A stretch of DNA of 64,000 nucleotides from an uncultured Paracoccus sp. (GCF_947487305.1 NZ_CANKWH010000001.1:372001-436000); one strand, 5' to 3'; shown: positions 17,184-27,633, numbered from the stretch's first letter. A program made the numbers and translations. The notes: generated from the sequence alone by a model not told the origin.

Positions 17184-17687
17184 CTAAAACCGCATCCCCA
17201 AACTGAACCCCACCTCATCCGTCCCGATCCCGAAGCTCGCGGCCCCGAAACTGATCCCGATCAGCGCGCCGGTCATCACTTGCGGAACGGTATGCTCGCC
17301 GGCATGGACACGGCTCCAGCCGGTGAAGCCTGCCGCGCCGTAGAGCGCCGCCCCCGCAGCCCGGTCATCTTCAAAACATTTGCCGGCGAGGTCAGAGGCG
17401 CCGAAGAAGGCGGCGGCGGTGTGGCCGGAGGGAAAGCCCTTGCCCTCGCCCGAGGGGCGGCGCGACAGGGGTGTGCCGTCGAGATATTCCTTCAGCCCCC
17501 AGACGATCGCGGCGTTCAGCAGGCCGCGGACGGCGAAATCCTCCAGCCGGTCGTCGCGTTCGGCGCAGACCGCGGCGGCCAGCGGCAGGCCATATTTCAT
17601 CGCCGTCCCGAATTGCTCGACCGGGTCGGCGGCGGCGGGCTGGAACAGCGCGGCGGTCAGCGCGCCGGCGGCAAGAAGCCCCCGCAT
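17184..17687 (-). CDS. PAP2-superfamily phosphatase-like protein, exported
   Basis: A 167-residue protein with a signal peptide (about 1-20) and the acid-phosphatase/PAP2 motifs K66...R77-P78, P86-S-G-H89 and S125-R-x5-H132. The last motif normally ends with an aspartate four residues after the histidine; here position 136 is glutamine, which may weaken catalysis. Such enzymes dephosphorylate lipid phosphates or undecaprenyl pyrophosphate at the outer face of the membrane. Its ATG overlaps the stop of the cytochrome gene as TAATG (17685-17689). Confidence 0.82.
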   Translation of the reverse strand: MRGLLAAGALTAALFQPAAADPVEQFGTAMKYGLPLAAAVCAERDDRLEDFAVRGLLNAAIVWGLKEYLDGTPLSRRPSGEGKGFPSGHTAAAFFGASDLAGKCFEDDRAAGAALYGAAGFTGWSRVHAGEHTVPQVMTGALIGISFGAASFGIGTDEVGFSLGMRF

Positions 17688-18118
17688 TACTCCTGGTTCT
17701 CTGCGAGGTAGTCGGTCAGCGCCGCCAGCCGCGCGGGGGTCGGCGTCACCTGATCCTTGCCGGTCTCGTACATGATTTCCGGCCCGGCGAAGAGGTCGCC
17801 GAATTGCGGCATCGGGCTGTCAGAGCGGCCCATGGTGTGGCCATAGATATGGCCCGCCACCTGCGCCTTGGGGAAGACCCCGCCATTGCGGGCGCTGATC
17901 GTGGTCAGGTCGGCGGGCGGCGGCACCATGCCCGGCGCGGCGCGGCCATCGCCCTTGCCCCCCGGCCCGTGGCAATCCGAGCAGAGATTGACAAAGTCCA
18001 TCCGCGCGCCCTCCTCGGGATCCATCGCGGCATCGAGATCGCGCGGTTCGGGCGAACAGGCACCCACCATCAGCGCCATCGCCGCCGCGCCGGCCAGACC
18101 CGAAATCACTGCTCGCAT
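17687..18118 (-). CDS. Cytochrome c-type lipoprotein
   Basis: A 143-residue haem protein. The signal peptide ends in the lipobox VGAC, lipidation at Cys21, and one haem-binding motif C46-S-D-C49-H50 lies in a short class I cytochrome c domain; methionines in the second half (for example around YGHTMGRSDSPMP) could be the distal ligand. It probably moves electrons at the periplasmic face. I took the ATG at 18118 because it begins the signal peptide; an upstream ATG at 18160 adds a charged stretch. Coupled to the PAP2-like gene downstream. Confidence 0.85.
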   Translation of the reverse strand: MRAVISGLAGAAAMALMVGACSPEPRDLDAAMDPEEGARMDFVNLCSDCHGPGGKGDGRAAPGMVPPPADLTTISARNGGVFPKAQVAGHIYGHTMGRSDSPMPQFGDLFAGPEIMYETGKDQVTPTPARLAALTDYLAENQE

Positions 18119-18169
18119 GACTGTCCCCTTCTGGGTTGTTCTGATCCGAGTCTGCCGCAAGCCCGGCGG

Positions 18170-18841
18170 TCAGGCAAGCGGGCGGCCAAGGGTGATGATA
18201 CGGTCCATGCGCCCGGCCAGTTCGTGGTTATGGGTGGCGATCAGGGCCGAGAGGCCGGTTTCGCGCACCAGCGCCATCAGCATGTCAAACACCCGGTCCG
18301 AGGTTTCGGGATCGAGGTTGCCGGTCGGCTCGTCGGCCAGCAGCAGCGCCGGCTGGTTGGCGAGGGCGCGACAGAATGCCACACGCTGCTGCTCGCCGCC
18401 CGAGAGTTCCGCCGGGCGATGCGCGGCGCGATGGGCAAGGCCGACCCGGTCCAGCAGGTCGGCGGCACGCGCGGCGGCCGTGCGGGCGGCCACACCATCG
18501 GCCAGCTGCGGCAGGATGATGTTCTCGGCGGCGGTGAATTCCGGCAGCAGGTGGTGGAACTGGTAGACAAAGCCCAGCTCGGCCCGGCGCGCCTCGGTCC
18601 GTGCCTTGTCGGGCAGCCCGGTCATGTCGCGGCCGTTCAGGGCCACCTGCCCCTCGTCGGGTGTATCCAGCAGCCCGGCGATGTGCAGCAGCGTCGATTT
18701 CCCCGCCCCCGAGGGCGCGACCAGCGCCACCACCTCGCCCCGCCCGACGGCAAGGTCGATACCCGACAGCACCCCGACCGGGGCCGGACCACCCTTGCCA
18801 TAGGTCTTGCTGACCCCCGTGAGCCGCATCACCTCATTCAT
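18170..18841 (-). CDS. lolD: Lipoprotein-releasing ABC transporter ATPase LolD
   Basis: A 223-residue ABC ATPase powering extraction of outer-membrane lipoproteins from the inner membrane. Walker A is GAGKSTLLH, the signature [11 protein letters not shown], and Walker [13 protein letters not shown], with the LolD-type [12 protein letters not shown]-loop. The start overlaps the lolC stop by eight bases (18834-18841), which together with the permease identifies the Lol system rather than MacB. Confidence 0.92.
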   Translation of the reverse strand: MNEVMRLTGVSKTYGKGGPAPVGVLSGIDLAVGRGEVVALVAPSGAGKSTLLHIAGLLDTPDEGQVALNGRDMTGLPDKARTEARRAELGFVYQFHHLLPEFTAAENIILPQLADGVAARTAAARAADLLDRVGLAHRAAHRPAELSGGEQQRVAFCRALANQPALLLADEPTGNLDPETSDRVFDMLMALVRETGLSALIATHNHELAGRMDRIITLGRPLA

Positions 18842-20135
18842 AGCGCAGGGCCTCCACCGGGTTCATGCGCGCGGCGCGGCGCGCGGGGAAGATGGTCACG
18901 ATGAACGAGAGCGCCAGCGACAGCGCCACCGCCCGGAAGATGTCCCACGCGCGCAGTTCGGCGGGCAGACGATAGATGCCGCGCACCTCGGGCTGCCAGG
19001 CCCCGCCGCCGGTCAGCGCATTCAGCGCCGCCATGATGTTGTCTACGTTCAGCGCCAGGGCCACGCCCAGCAACACGCCCGCAATGGTGCCGATGACGCC
19101 GGTGAAGGCGCCGCAGAGGAAGAAGACCCGCAGCACCGCGCCCTCGGTCAGGCCCATGGTGCGCAGGATGCCGATGTCGCGGCCCTTGTTCTTCACCAGC
19201 ATGATAAGCCCCGAGGTGATGTTCATCGAGGCGATCAGCACCAGCACCGACAGGATGACGAACATCACGTCATCCTCCATGTCGAGGGCCGAAAGGAACG
19301 AACCCGAGGCGTCCTGCCAGGTCCAGACCAGCGAACGATCGCCAGCCGCCTGCATCAGGGCTGGGGTCCAGTTCCCCACCCGCTCGGGGTCGCTGACGAA
19401 GACCTCGATCTCGTCGGCCACGCCCTCGCGGTTGAAATAGCTCTGCGCCTCGGCCAGCGGCATGTAGATGCGGGTGCGGTCGATGTCATAGCGGCCGGCG
19501 CTGAAGATATAGGTGACTTCATAGGCATTCACCCGTGGCGTCGTGCCAGAAGGGGTCTTGGCACCGTCGGGCGAGATCAGCCGGATCCTGTCGCCGATGC
19601 CGAGGTTCAGCTCGCGCGCGATGCCCGAGCCGATCGCCACGCCATTCCCGAACTGCGCCAGATCGCCCGCCGAGGTTTCGGGATCGACGATGCGTGGCAT
19701 GGCGGCCAGATCGGCCTCAGTCACGCCGAAGACCTCGGCCACGTTGGAACTGTCGCCCGCCGTCGCCATCACCTGCCCCTTCACCACCGCATTGGCGCGG
19801 GTGACGCCGGGCAGCGCGGCGATGCGGGCGGTCAGCGCGTCATAATCCTCGATCACGCCGGACTGGGTATAGACCTCGCCGGTCAGCTCGTTGGTAAAGC
19901 TGGTGGGCGCCATATAGACCGTGCTGTGGGCATTGGCGCCGAGGATCGTATCGACGAACTCGGCCCGGAACCCGGCCCTGACCGCCAGCGTGGCGATCAG
20001 TGCCATCACCCCCAGCGCGATGCCGATCAGGCTGATCCAGGTCATCACGCTGACCCCGCCCTCGGCCCGGCGCGCGCGCAGGTAACGCCAGGCGATCATG
20101 AATTCATAGCGGGAGAAGGGCGCCGGGCTGGCCAT
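18834..20135 (-). CDS. lolC: Lipoprotein-releasing ABC transporter permease LolC/E
   Basis: A 433-residue permease with one N-terminal transmembrane helix, a periplasmic domain of about 200 residues and three C-terminal helices. Start at 20135 ([12 protein letters not shown]) follows AAGGATC; the open frame upstream to 20573 is not family sequence. Only one permease gene is present next to lolD, as in many alphaproteobacteria where a single LolC/E-type (LolF) permease replaces the LolC-LolE pair; the C-terminal [16 protein letters not shown] is typical. Confidence 0.92.
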   Translation of the reverse strand: MASPAPFSRYEFMIAWRYLRARRAEGGVSVMTWISLIGIALGVMALIATLAVRAGFRAEFVDTILGANAHSTVYMAPTSFTNELTGEVYTQSGVIEDYDALTARIAALPGVTRANAVVKGQVMATAGDSSNVAEVFGVTEADLAAMPRIVDPETSAGDLAQFGNGVAIGSGIARELNLGIGDRIRLISPDGAKTPSGTTPRVNAYEVTYIFSAGRYDIDRTRIYMPLAEAQSYFNREGVADEIEVFVSDPERVGNWTPALMQAAGDRSLVWTWQDASGSFLSALDMEDDVMFVILSVLVLIASMNITSGLIMLVKNKGRDIGILRTMGLTEGAVLRVFFLCGAFTGVIGTIAGVLLGVALALNVDNIMAALNALTGGGAWQPEVRGIYRLPAELRAWDIFRAVALSLALSFIVTIFPARRAARMNPVEALRYE

Positions 20136-20271
20136 CGGGGATCCTTGCCGAAAATCGCGCAGACCCTGACGGCGCCGTCGCAAAAATTCAAGCCGACAAT
20201 GGCGTGAGCGCCGCGCCTTGCCCGAAATATCCATGTTGCGGTGCCGGCCCCCGGCTGCCACAAGATATGCC

Positions 20272-21636
20272 ATGGCCAAATCCGTCACCGCCTTCACCTG
20301 CACCGCCTGCGGCGCCGCCCATAAGAAATGGGCCGGGCGCTGCGAGGCCTGCGGGGCCTGGAACACCATCATCGAGGAAGCGCCGCTGTCGCAGGGTCCG
20401 GGCCGGGGACTTGGCGCCGCCAAGGGTCGCGCCATTCCGCTGGCGCCCTTGACCAGCGCCGAGGCACCGCCCCCGCGCAGCGACAGCGGCATGGCGGAAC
20501 TGGACCGGGTGCTGGGCGGCGGGCTGGTGCCGGGCAGCGCCATCCTGGTCGGCGGCGATCCGGGCATCGGCAAGTCGACGCTGCTGTTGCAGGGCGCGGC
20601 GGCCTTCGCCCGAAAGGGCCTTCAGGCGGTCTATATCAGTGGCGAGGAGGCCGGGGCGCAGATCCGCCTGCGCGCGCAGCGTCTGGGTCTGGCGGATGCG
20701 CCGGTGCGGCTGGGGACCGAGACCAACCTGCGTGACATCCTGACCACGCTCGATGCCGAACGCCCCGATCTGGCGGTGATCGACTCGATCCAGACGCTCT
20801 GGTCCGACCAGGTCGAGGCCGCGCCGGGATCGGTGGCGCAGGTGCGCAGCGCCGCGCATGAGCTTGTCACCTTCGCCAAGCGAAGGGGCGTCGCGGTGGT
20901 GCTGGTCGGCCATGTCACCAAGGAGGGCCAGATCGCCGGCCCCCGCGTGGTCGAGCATATGGTCGATACCGTGCTTTATTTCGAAGGCGAGCGCGGCCAC
21001 CAGTTCCGCATCCTGCGCAGCGTCAAGAACCGCTTTGGCCCGGCGGGCGAGATCGGCGTCTTCGAGATGACCGGCGCCGGCCTCTCGGAAGTTGCCAACC
21101 CCTCGGCCCTGTTCCTCTCCGAGCGCGGCCAGCCCGTCGCCGGCAGCGCCGTCTTTGCCGGGATCGAGGGCACGCGGCCGGTGCTGACCGAGATTCAGGC
21201 GCTCGTTGCCCCCTCGACGCTGGCCAGCCCGCGCCGCACCGTGGTGGGGCTGGACAGCGGCCGGGTCTCGACCATTCTCGCCGTGCTGGAGGCGCGCTGT
21301 GGCATCCCCTTTGCCGGGCTGGATGTGTTCCTGAACGTCGCGGGCGGGATGCGGGTCAACGAACCCGCCGCCGATCTGGCGATTGCGGGGGCGCTGCTGA
21401 GCGCACGCGAAGATAGTGCGCTGCCCGCTGACTGTGTCCTATTCGGCGAAATCAGCCTGTCCGGGGCGCTACGTCCCGTCGCTCAGGCCGAAAACAGGTT
21501 GAAAGAGGCGCAAAAACTTGGTTTTTCACAGGCGATTTTGCCCGAGGCCCGCAAGGTCGAGGGTGTAACCGGCATGTCCCTGATGGGGATTGCCGATCTG
21601 ACAGGATTTGTGGGCGAGGTGTTCGGCGCCGGCTGA
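20272..21636 (+). CDS. radA: DNA repair protein RadA
   Basis: A 454-residue RecA-like branch-migration ATPase. An N-terminal zinc finger (C10, C13, C24, C27), Walker A GDPGIGKST, the RadA-specific KNRFG motif (in VKNRFGPAGEIG) and a C-terminal Lon-protease-like domain (GLDVFLNVAGGMRV onward) are all in order. The start at 20272 puts the zinc finger ten residues from the N terminus as usual. Divergent from lolC by 136 bases; cvpA follows 42 bases later. Confidence 0.95.
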   Translation: MAKSVTAFTCTACGAAHKKWAGRCEACGAWNTIIEEAPLSQGPGRGLGAAKGRAIPLAPLTSAEAPPPRSDSGMAELDRVLGGGLVPGSAILVGGDPGIGKSTLLLQGAAAFARKGLQAVYISGEEAGAQIRLRAQRLGLADAPVRLGTETNLRDILTTLDAERPDLAVIDSIQTLWSDQVEAAPGSVAQVRSAAHELVTFAKRRGVAVVLVGHVTKEGQIAGPRVVEHMVDTVLYFEGERGHQFRILRSVKNRFGPAGEIGVFEMTGAGLSEVANPSALFLSERGQPVAGSAVFAGIEGTRPVLTEIQALVAPSTLASPRRTVVGLDSGRVSTILAVLEARCGIPFAGLDVFLNVAGGMRVNEPAADLAIAGALLSAREDSALPADCVLFGEISLSGALRPVAQAENRLKEAQKLGFSQAILPEARKVEGVTGMSLMGIADLTGFVGEVFGAG

Positions 21637-21678
21637 AACCCGCGGAAAACCAAGGAAAACCGGCGCGAGGGCAGGTTC

Positions 21679-22350
21679 ATGGACGGCTTTACCATCATCG
21701 ACGGCATCGTGGCCGCGGTCATCATCCTCTCGGCCATTCTGGCCTATTCGCGCGGCTTCGTGCGCGAATCGCTGGCGATTCTGGGCTGGATCGGGGCGGC
21801 CATCCTGGCCTTCCTCTTCGCCGGAACCATGCGACCGCTGATCGGGCAGATCCCCTATCTGCGCGATTTTCTGGGCGACAATTGCGAGCTCAGCATGATC
21901 GCGGGCTTTGCGGTGGTCTTCGCGCTGGCGCTGGTGGTCTTCTCGATCATCACCCCCCTCTTCTCCTCGGTGGTGCAGCGCTCGGCACTCGGCGGCATCG
22001 ACCAGGGCATGGGCTTCCTGTTCGGCGTGGCGCGCGGCGTCCTGCTGATCGCGGTGGCCTTCATCGTCTATGACCGGGTGATGACCAGCCAGAGCGTGCC
22101 GATGGTGGAAAACTCGCGCTCGGCGCAGGTCTTTGCGCGGCTTGGCAGCCAGATGAACGACAGCCTGCCCGATGACGCGCCGGGCTGGATCGAGAACCGC
22201 TACGAGCAGCTGGTGGGCAGCTGTGGCAGCACCGGCGCGGCGGTCGATGCGACGACCGAAACCCCGGCGGCTCCGGCCACCGAAGCGGCCCCGGAAACCG
22301 CGCCGGAAGCCCCCGCAGCGCCCGAGGCACCGGCTGCGCCGTCCAACTGA
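21679..22350 (+). CDS. cvpA: CvpA family membrane protein
   Basis: A 223-residue inner-membrane protein with four hydrophobic helices in the first 135 residues, beginning FTIIDGIVAAVIILSAIL, and a C-terminal tail after about 185 that is rich in alanine, proline and glutamate and probably disordered. E. coli CvpA is needed for colicin V production and lies beside purF, as here. The shared neighbourhood supports the name. The biochemical role is not known. Confidence 0.9.
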   Translation: MDGFTIIDGIVAAVIILSAILAYSRGFVRESLAILGWIGAAILAFLFAGTMRPLIGQIPYLRDFLGDNCELSMIAGFAVVFALALVVFSIITPLFSSVVQRSALGGIDQGMGFLFGVARGVLLIAVAFIVYDRVMTSQSVPMVENSRSAQVFARLGSQMNDSLPDDAPGWIENRYEQLVGSCGSTGAAVDATTETPAAPATEAAPETAPEAPAAPEAPAAPSN

Positions 22351-22383
22351 TCGCCTGAACGTGACAGTTCAGAGACAATTTAA

Positions 22384-22416
22384 CGCCCCCGCCTGCACGC
22401 GGGGGCGTGACTTTTT
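22384..22416 (+). terminator. Rho-independent terminator between cvpA and purF
   Basis: CGCCCCCGC (22384-22392), a six-base loop and GCGGGGGCG (22399-22407), then TGACTTTTT. A nine-bp GC stem; purF must therefore have its own promoter in the 50 bases that follow. Confidence 0.85.
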
Positions 22417-22468
22417 GGTGATGCGTCCCTAAATAGCGCACGACGCCACAAGCAGCACCGGAATTCCG

Positions 22469-23962
22469 ATGACCCAGATGCAACCCTTCCTGGCACATCC
22501 CTTTGATTCCGACCGGCTGCACGAGGAATGCGGCGTCTTCGGCGTCTCCGGGGTGGCCGACGCCGCCAGCTTTGTCGCGCTTGGCCTGCACGCCTTGCAG
22601 CATCGCGGGCAAGAGGCCGGCGGCATCGTCGCCCATGACGCCGAGCAGGGCTTCAACAGCGCCCACCGCTTTGGCTATGTCCGCGACAATTTCACCAAGG
22701 CCGACGTGATGGCGACGCTGCCGGGGCCGCTGGCCATCGGCCATGTCCGCTATTCCACCGCCGGGACCAAGGCCAACACCGCGATCCGCGACGTGCAGCC
22801 CTTCTTCGGCGAGTTCGCCATGGGCGGCTGCGCCATCGCCCATAACGGCAATATCACCAATGCCGCCGCGCTGCGCCGCGAGCTGATCGAGCGCGGCTCG
22901 ATCTTCCAGTCCTCCTCGGACAGCGAATGCATCATCCACCTGATGGCGCGCTCGATCCAGCGCAACATCCCCGAGCGGATGAAGGACGCGCTGCGCCGGG
23001 TCGAGGGTGCCTTCTCGGTCATCGCCATGACCCGCACCAAGCTGATCGGCGTGCGCGACCCGCTTGGCGTGCGGCCGCTGGTTCTGGGCAAGGTGGGCGA
23101 TGACGGCTTCGTGCTGGCCTCGGAGACCTGCGCGCTGGACATCATCGGCGCCGAGTTCCTGCGCGAGGTCGAGCCGGGCGAGATGGTCGTCATCTCGAAG
23201 GGCCAGATCGAATCGAGCCGCCCCTTCGGCCCGTCCAAGGGCCGCTTCTGCATCTTCGAACATGTCTATTTCTCGCGCCCGGATTCGATCATCGGCGGCC
23301 GCTCGGTCTACGAGACCCGCCGCCAGATCGGCGTGGAACTGGCGCGCGAGGCCCCGATCGAGGCCGACCTGGTCTGCCCGGTGCCCGACAGCGGCACCCC
23401 CGCCGCCATCGGCTTCGCGCAGGAATCGGGCATTCCCTATGGCATGGGGATCATCCGCAACCAGTATATGGGCCGGACATTCATCGAGCCGACCGAGCAG
23501 ATCCGCAACATGGGCGTGAGGCTGAAGCTGAACGTGAACCGCTCGCTGATTGCCGGCAAGCGCGTCGTGCTGGTCGACGACTCGGTCGTGCGCGGCACCA
23601 CCAGCCGCAAGATCAAGGACATGATCCTGGATGCCGGTGCGGCCGAGGTGCATTTCCGCATCGCCTCGCCGCCGACCGCCTGGCCCTGTTTCTACGGCGT
23701 CGATACGCCTGATCGCGGGAAACTGCTGGCGGCGCAGATGTCCACCGAGGAGATGCGCGAGTGGATCGGCGTCGACAGCCTGTCCTTTGTGTCGCTGGAC
23801 GGGCTTTACCGCGCCGTCGGCGAGGCCAATGGCCGCAACCGGGACCATCCGCAATATTGCGACGCCTGCTTCTCGGGTGATTACCCGGTGGCGCCCTTCG
23901 ACCAGCTCGAGCGTGGCTTCCGCATGAAGCTTGGCAGCGAGACGGCACACGCGGCGGAGTAA
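22469..23962 (+). CDS. purF: Amidophosphoribosyltransferase
   Basis: A 497-residue enzyme that makes 5-phosphoribosylamine from PRPP and glutamine, the first committed step of purine synthesis. The Ntn nucleophile is the cysteine of HEECGVFG, exposed after removal of a propeptide of about 20 residues. The PRPP-binding motif is VVLVDDSVVRGTTSRK. C-terminal cysteines (YCDACFSGDYP) may be Fe-S ligands as in the Bacillus-type enzyme. Followed by the structured repeat copy B. Confidence 0.95.
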   Translation: MTQMQPFLAHPFDSDRLHEECGVFGVSGVADAASFVALGLHALQHRGQEAGGIVAHDAEQGFNSAHRFGYVRDNFTKADVMATLPGPLAIGHVRYSTAGTKANTAIRDVQPFFGEFAMGGCAIAHNGNITNAAALRRELIERGSIFQSSSDSECIIHLMARSIQRNIPERMKDALRRVEGAFSVIAMTRTKLIGVRDPLGVRPLVLGKVGDDGFVLASETCALDIIGAEFLREVEPGEMVVISKGQIESSRPFGPSKGRFCIFEHVYFSRPDSIIGGRSVYETRRQIGVELAREAPIEADLVCPVPDSGTPAAIGFAQESGIPYGMGIIRNQYMGRTFIEPTEQIRNMGVRLKLNVNRSLIAGKRVVLVDDSVVRGTTSRKIKDMILDAGAAEVHFRIASPPTAWPCFYGVDTPDRGKLLAAQMSTEEMREWIGVDSLSFVSLDGLYRAVGEANGRNRDHPQYCDACFSGDYPVAPFDQLERGFRMKLGSETAHAAE

Positions 23963-23967
23963 ACCCG

Positions 23968-24138
23968 GCAGAGGGCCGGCGGACGACCGCGGGCTTCCGC
24001 TGCCGCCGGCTGACGGCAGGCGCTTTATGGCGTCAGCATATCGAACGGCTGTTCGGCGCTGACCGCCACCAAAGCGGACGCCCGGGGGGCGGTCGTCCGC
24101 TGGCCCGGCGCGCTTCGCGCTTGATTCCGGGCCAAGGT
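23968..24138 (+). repeat. Dispersed structured element, copy B
   Basis: Copy B on the plus strand. Core hairpin CGAAC/GTTCG 24042-24046 and 24051-24055; arm III AGCGGACG/CGTCCGCT 24073-24080 and 24094-24101; arm IV GGCCCGG/CCGGGCC 24102-24108 and 24127-24133 with inner GCGC-TTC-GCGC. The long-range inverted repeat pairs 23973-23990 with 24089-24106 (17 of 18). It occupies the convergent gap between purF and slyX. Confidence 0.85.
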
Positions 24139-24146
24139 CTGCAATC

Positions 24147-24353
24147 TCACCAATGCGGCGGGCGCTGATCGGCCAGCGGGATCGTCCCGCCGGCATCCGC
24201 CTCGCGTTCCGCCGCCACGCGCAGCAGCGCCTCGACCCGGCGGGTCAGCAGGGCGATCTCGCCATCCTGCCGCGCCACCACCTCGGACAACTCGTCCACG
24301 GCGCGGGTCAGATGCGCCACCGCCTCTTCCAGTGCCTCGCTGCGCTTGTCCAT
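24147..24353 (-). CDS. slyX: SlyX family protein
   Basis: A 68-residue coiled-coil protein. The heptad-like stretch from about residue 5 to 50 and the C-terminal tail ending RPPHW are characteristic of SlyX, whose function is unknown. I chose the internal ATG at 24353 after a GGGGGGCAAG ribosome site; the longer open frame to 24404 would overlap the hisS start region. Divergent from hisS with 49 bases between starts. Confidence 0.85.
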   Translation of the reverse strand: MDKRSEALEEAVAHLTRAVDELSEVVARQDGEIALLTRRVEALLRVAAEREADAGGTIPLADQRPPHW

Positions 24354-24402
24354 CTTGCCCCCCTCGGCTAAAGCAGCCACGGACTGGCCCAAAGGCAGCG
24401 AC

Positions 24403-25896
24403 ATGGCGAAAGATCAAAAGAAACAGCCCCAGAAACAGCCGCGGCCCAAGGCGGAAACGCCGAAGGGCTTTCGTGACTATTTCGGCGCAGATGTGACCGA
24501 ACGCAAGGAGATGCTGGATCGCATCGCCGAGGTCTATCACCGCCACGGCTTCGACCCGCTGGAAACCAGTGCCGTCGAGACGGTCGAGGCGCTGGGGAAA
24601 TTCCTGCCCGATGTCGACCGCCCCAATGCCGGCGTCTTTGCCTGGCAAGAGGAAGCGGTGCCGGGCGGCGGTTCGGGCGACTGGCTGGCGCTGCGCTATG
24701 ACCTGACTGCGCCCTTGGCGCGCGTCGCGGCGCAGTTCCGCAACGACCTGCCCTCGCCCTATCGCCGCTATGCGATGGGTCCGGTCTGGCGCAACGAGAA
24801 GCCCGGTCCGGGACGCTTCCGGCAATTCTATCAATGCGATGCCGATACGGTCGGCTCGGCCTCGGTCGCGGCGGATGCCGAGATCTGCGGGATGCTGGCC
24901 GACGCGTTGGAGGGCGCTGGCATCGAACGCGGTGATTACATCGTGCGCCTCAACAACCGAAAGGTGCTGAACGGGGTGATGGAGGCGGCCGAGGTCGGTG
25001 AGACCCAGGCCGAGGACGTGCTGCGCCAGATCGACAAGTTCGACAAGGTCGGCGAGGCCGGCGTGCGGCAATTGCTGACCACCGGCCGCAAGGACGAGAG
25101 CGGCGCCGAAATCGAAGGCGTGGGCCTTTCCGATGCGCAGGCCGCGCCGGTGCTGGCCTTCCTGACCTCGAAGGGCGCGGACAATGCCGCCACGCTGGAA
25201 AACCTGCGCGCCGCCGTCGGTGCCTCGGCCATCGGGGCCGAAGGCGTGGACGAGCTGGCGCAGATCGCCGAGATGCTGGCTGCGATGGGCAAGGGCGAGG
25301 ATCGCGTCGTCATCGATCCCTCGATCGTGCGCGGCCTTGGCTATTACACCGGCCCGGTTTTCGAGGCCGAGCTGACCTTCGAAATCCTCGACGAGAAGGG
25401 CCGCAAGCGGCAATTCGGCTCGGTCGCGGGCGGCGGGCGCTATGACGGGCTGGTCGAACGCTTTACCGGCCAGAAGGTCCCGGCCACCGGGCTGTCCATC
25501 GGCGTCGACCGGCTGCTGGCGGCTTTGCGCGCCAAAGGGCTGGCGGGGGCCGAGGCCGTGGGGCCGGTGGTCGTGACCGTGATGGACCGCGACCGCATGG
25601 GCGACTACCAGGCGATGGCGGCGGAACTGCGCAATGCCGGCATCCGCGCCGAAGTCTACCTGGGCAATCCGAAGAATTTCGGCAACCAGTTGAAATATGC
25701 CGACAAGCGCCTGTCCCCGGTGGCGATCATCCAGGGCGGCGACGAGGCCGCGCGCGGCGTCGTGCAGGTGAAGGACCTGATCCTTGGTGCCAAGATCGCC
25801 GCCGAGGCCAGCCACGAGGAATGGAAGGCGCAGCCCGCGCAGACCGAGGTGCCGCGCGCCGACCTGGTGGCCGAAGTGCGGCGCATCCTCGGATGA
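24403..25896 (+). CDS. hisS: Histidine--tRNA ligase
   Basis: A 497-residue class II aminoacyl-tRNA synthetase. Motif 2 appears as [20 protein letters not shown] and the histidine-specific motifs as [11 protein letters not shown] and GGRYDGLV. The N terminus has a lysine- and glutamine-rich extension (residues 1-18). Start at 24403 after AAAGGCAG. The stop overlaps the hisZ ATG as ATGA (25893-25896). The enzyme resembles the longer alphaproteobacterial form. Confidence 0.95.
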   Translation: MAKDQKKQPQKQPRPKAETPKGFRDYFGADVTERKEMLDRIAEVYHRHGFDPLETSAVETVEALGKFLPDVDRPNAGVFAWQEEAVPGGGSGDWLALRYDLTAPLARVAAQFRNDLPSPYRRYAMGPVWRNEKPGPGRFRQFYQCDADTVGSASVAADAEICGMLADALEGAGIERGDYIVRLNNRKVLNGVMEAAEVGETQAEDVLRQIDKFDKVGEAGVRQLLTTGRKDESGAEIEGVGLSDAQAAPVLAFLTSKGADNAATLENLRAAVGASAIGAEGVDELAQIAEMLAAMGKGEDRVVIDPSIVRGLGYYTGPVFEAELTFEILDEKGRKRQFGSVAGGGRYDGLVERFTGQKVPATGLSIGVDRLLAALRAKGLAGAEAVGPVVVTVMDRDRMGDYQAMAAELRNAGIRAEVYLGNPKNFGNQLKYADKRLSPVAIIQGGDEAARGVVQVKDLILGAKIAAEASHEEWKAQPAQTEVPRADLVAEVRRILG

Positions 25897-26954
25897 TCAC
25901 CAAGCGCGACAAGCAGGCCCTGGGCCAGCGCCTGCTGGCCGGTTTCCGCGAAGCCGGCGCGGTCGAGGTCGCCCCCGACCTGCTCTTGCCCGCCGATACG
26001 CTGCTGGACCTTTACGGCGAGGATATCCGTGCCCGCGCCTATCTGACCGACGATCCGCTGCGGGGCGAGGTGGCGCTGCGCCCCGACTTCACCGTGCCGG
26101 TGGTGCAGATGCACATGGCGGGCGGGGCGGAACCAGCGCGCTATTGCTATCTGGGCGAGGTCTTCCGCAAGCAGGACCCGGGCGAGACCCGGCCCGAACA
26201 TCCGCGCGACAATGAATATCTGCAATGCGGGTTCGAGCTGTTCAGCCGCGAGCCGCAGGCCGATGCCGAGGTCTTCGCGCTGTTCCACCGCCTGCTGGCC
26301 CCCTACGAGGCGCAGCCGGTGATCGGTGACATGAGCCTGCTCATGGATGCTGTCCGCGCCCTGCCCCTGCCGGAACCGCGCCGGGATGCGCTGTTGCACC
26401 ACATCTGGCGGCCGGGCCGGTTTGCCGCGCTGCTGGAACGCTTCGCGGCCCCCGCCGCTGCGCGCGGCCTTGCCGCAAGTGATGCCCCCCTGACCGGGCT
26501 GCGCAGCGCCGAGGAGATGCAGGCGCGGCTGGACCGTCTGGCCGCCGATGCCGACACGCCGCCCCTGCCAGCCGAATGGGCCGAACGCCTGACCCGGCTT
26601 TTCGCCATTGACGCCCCCGCCCCCGAGGCGCTGGCCGAATTGCGCGATCTGGCCGCGCAGATGCCTGCCATCGCCCCCGCCGTCGACCGGCTGGCGGCGC
26701 GGCTTTCGGCCATTGCCGGGCATGGCATCGATCTGGCCAGCCTGCGCCTTGACGCCAGCCATGGGCGGCACACGATGGAATATTACGACGGCTTCACCTT
26801 CAGCTTCCTGGCCCCGGACCGCGAGGGCTGGCCGCCGGTCGCCTCGGGCGGGCGCTATGACGCGATGACGGCGGTGCTGGGCGGGGGCCGCGCCATCCCG
26901 GCCGTCGGCGGCATCATCCGCCCGGGCCTGCTGGCCGAATTGGAGGCCTCGTGA
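25893..26954 (+). CDS. hisZ: ATP phosphoribosyltransferase regulatory subunit HisZ
   Basis: A 353-residue HisRS-like protein without ligase function that allosterically regulates the short HisG. It keeps the class II fold ([43 protein letters not shown]) but lacks the anticodon-binding domain. The genes hisS, hisZ and hisG overlap in turn, so expression of the charged-tRNA enzyme and of the first step of histidine synthesis is linked. Confidence 0.92.
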   Translation: MITKRDKQALGQRLLAGFREAGAVEVAPDLLLPADTLLDLYGEDIRARAYLTDDPLRGEVALRPDFTVPVVQMHMAGGAEPARYCYLGEVFRKQDPGETRPEHPRDNEYLQCGFELFSREPQADAEVFALFHRLLAPYEAQPVIGDMSLLMDAVRALPLPEPRRDALLHHIWRPGRFAALLERFAAPAAARGLAASDAPLTGLRSAEEMQARLDRLAADADTPPLPAEWAERLTRLFAIDAPAPEALAELRDLAAQMPAIAPAVDRLAARLSAIAGHGIDLASLRLDASHGRHTMEYYDGFTFSFLAPDREGWPPVASGGRYDAMTAVLGGGRAIPAVGGIIRPGLLAELEAS

Positions 26955-27628
26955 TGCTGAAGCTGGCGGTGCCCTCCAAGGGGCGGCTGATGGAGCAATG
27001 CTTTGACTGGTTCGCCGATCACGGCGTTCGGCTGTCGCGCAGCGGTTCGGACCGGGAATATGCCGGGCGGGTCGAAGGGGTCGAGAACCTGTCGCTGCAG
27101 CTCTTGTCGGCTGGCGAGATTCCGCGCGAACTGGGCGCGGGGCGGATCGATCTGGGCGTCACCGGCACCGACCTGGTGCGCGAGAAGCTGGCCGGCTGGC
27201 GCTCGGTCGTGACCGAGATCGCGCAGATGGGCTTTGGCCATGCCGATCTTGTGCTGGCGGTGCCGGCGGGCTGGCGCGACTGCGAGACGCTGGACGATTT
27301 CGCCGCCATCGCCCGCGATTTCCGCCGCGCCCATGGCTTCCGCCTGCGCATCGCCACCAAGTATCACCGGCTGGTGCGGGCCTGGCTGTCGGCCCATGAG
27401 GTCGCCGATTACCAGCTGGTCGACAGTCAGGGCGCGACCGAGGGCACGGTGGCGAACCTGACTGCCGAGGCCATCGCCGATATCACCAGCTCGGGCGAGA
27501 CCTTGCGGGCGAACCACCTGAAGATCCTCGGCGAGCCGCCGATCCTGCAATCGCAGGCGACGCTGTTTGCCAGCAAGGCGGCCAAGGCGGATGAGGTGGC
27601 GGCGCTGATGGAGCGTCTGGGGCTGTAG
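26954..27628 (+). CDS. hisG: ATP phosphoribosyltransferase, short form HisG
   Basis: A 224-residue catalytic subunit condensing ATP with PRPP, the first step of histidine synthesis. It begins [15 protein letters not shown] and carries the GAGRIDLGVTGTDLV and GATEGTVANLTAEAI motifs. It lacks the C-terminal ACT-like domain of the long form, consistent with its dependence on HisZ. The hisZ stop and this ATG overlap as TGATG; a GTG three bases earlier is also possible. Confidence 0.94.
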   Translation: MLKLAVPSKGRLMEQCFDWFADHGVRLSRSGSDREYAGRVEGVENLSLQLLSAGEIPRELGAGRIDLGVTGTDLVREKLAGWRSVVTEIAQMGFGHADLVLAVPAGWRDCETLDDFAAIARDFRRAHGFRLRIATKYHRLVRAWLSAHEVADYQLVDSQGATEGTVANLTAEAIADITSSGETLRANHLKILGEPPILQSQATLFASKAAKADEVAALMERLGL

Positions 27629-27633
27629 CGGAA

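Noticed and set aside
22061..24196. Long minus-strand frame across cvpA and purF
   Set aside because: Antisense shadow of purF; no motif and composition typical of reverse-frame translation.
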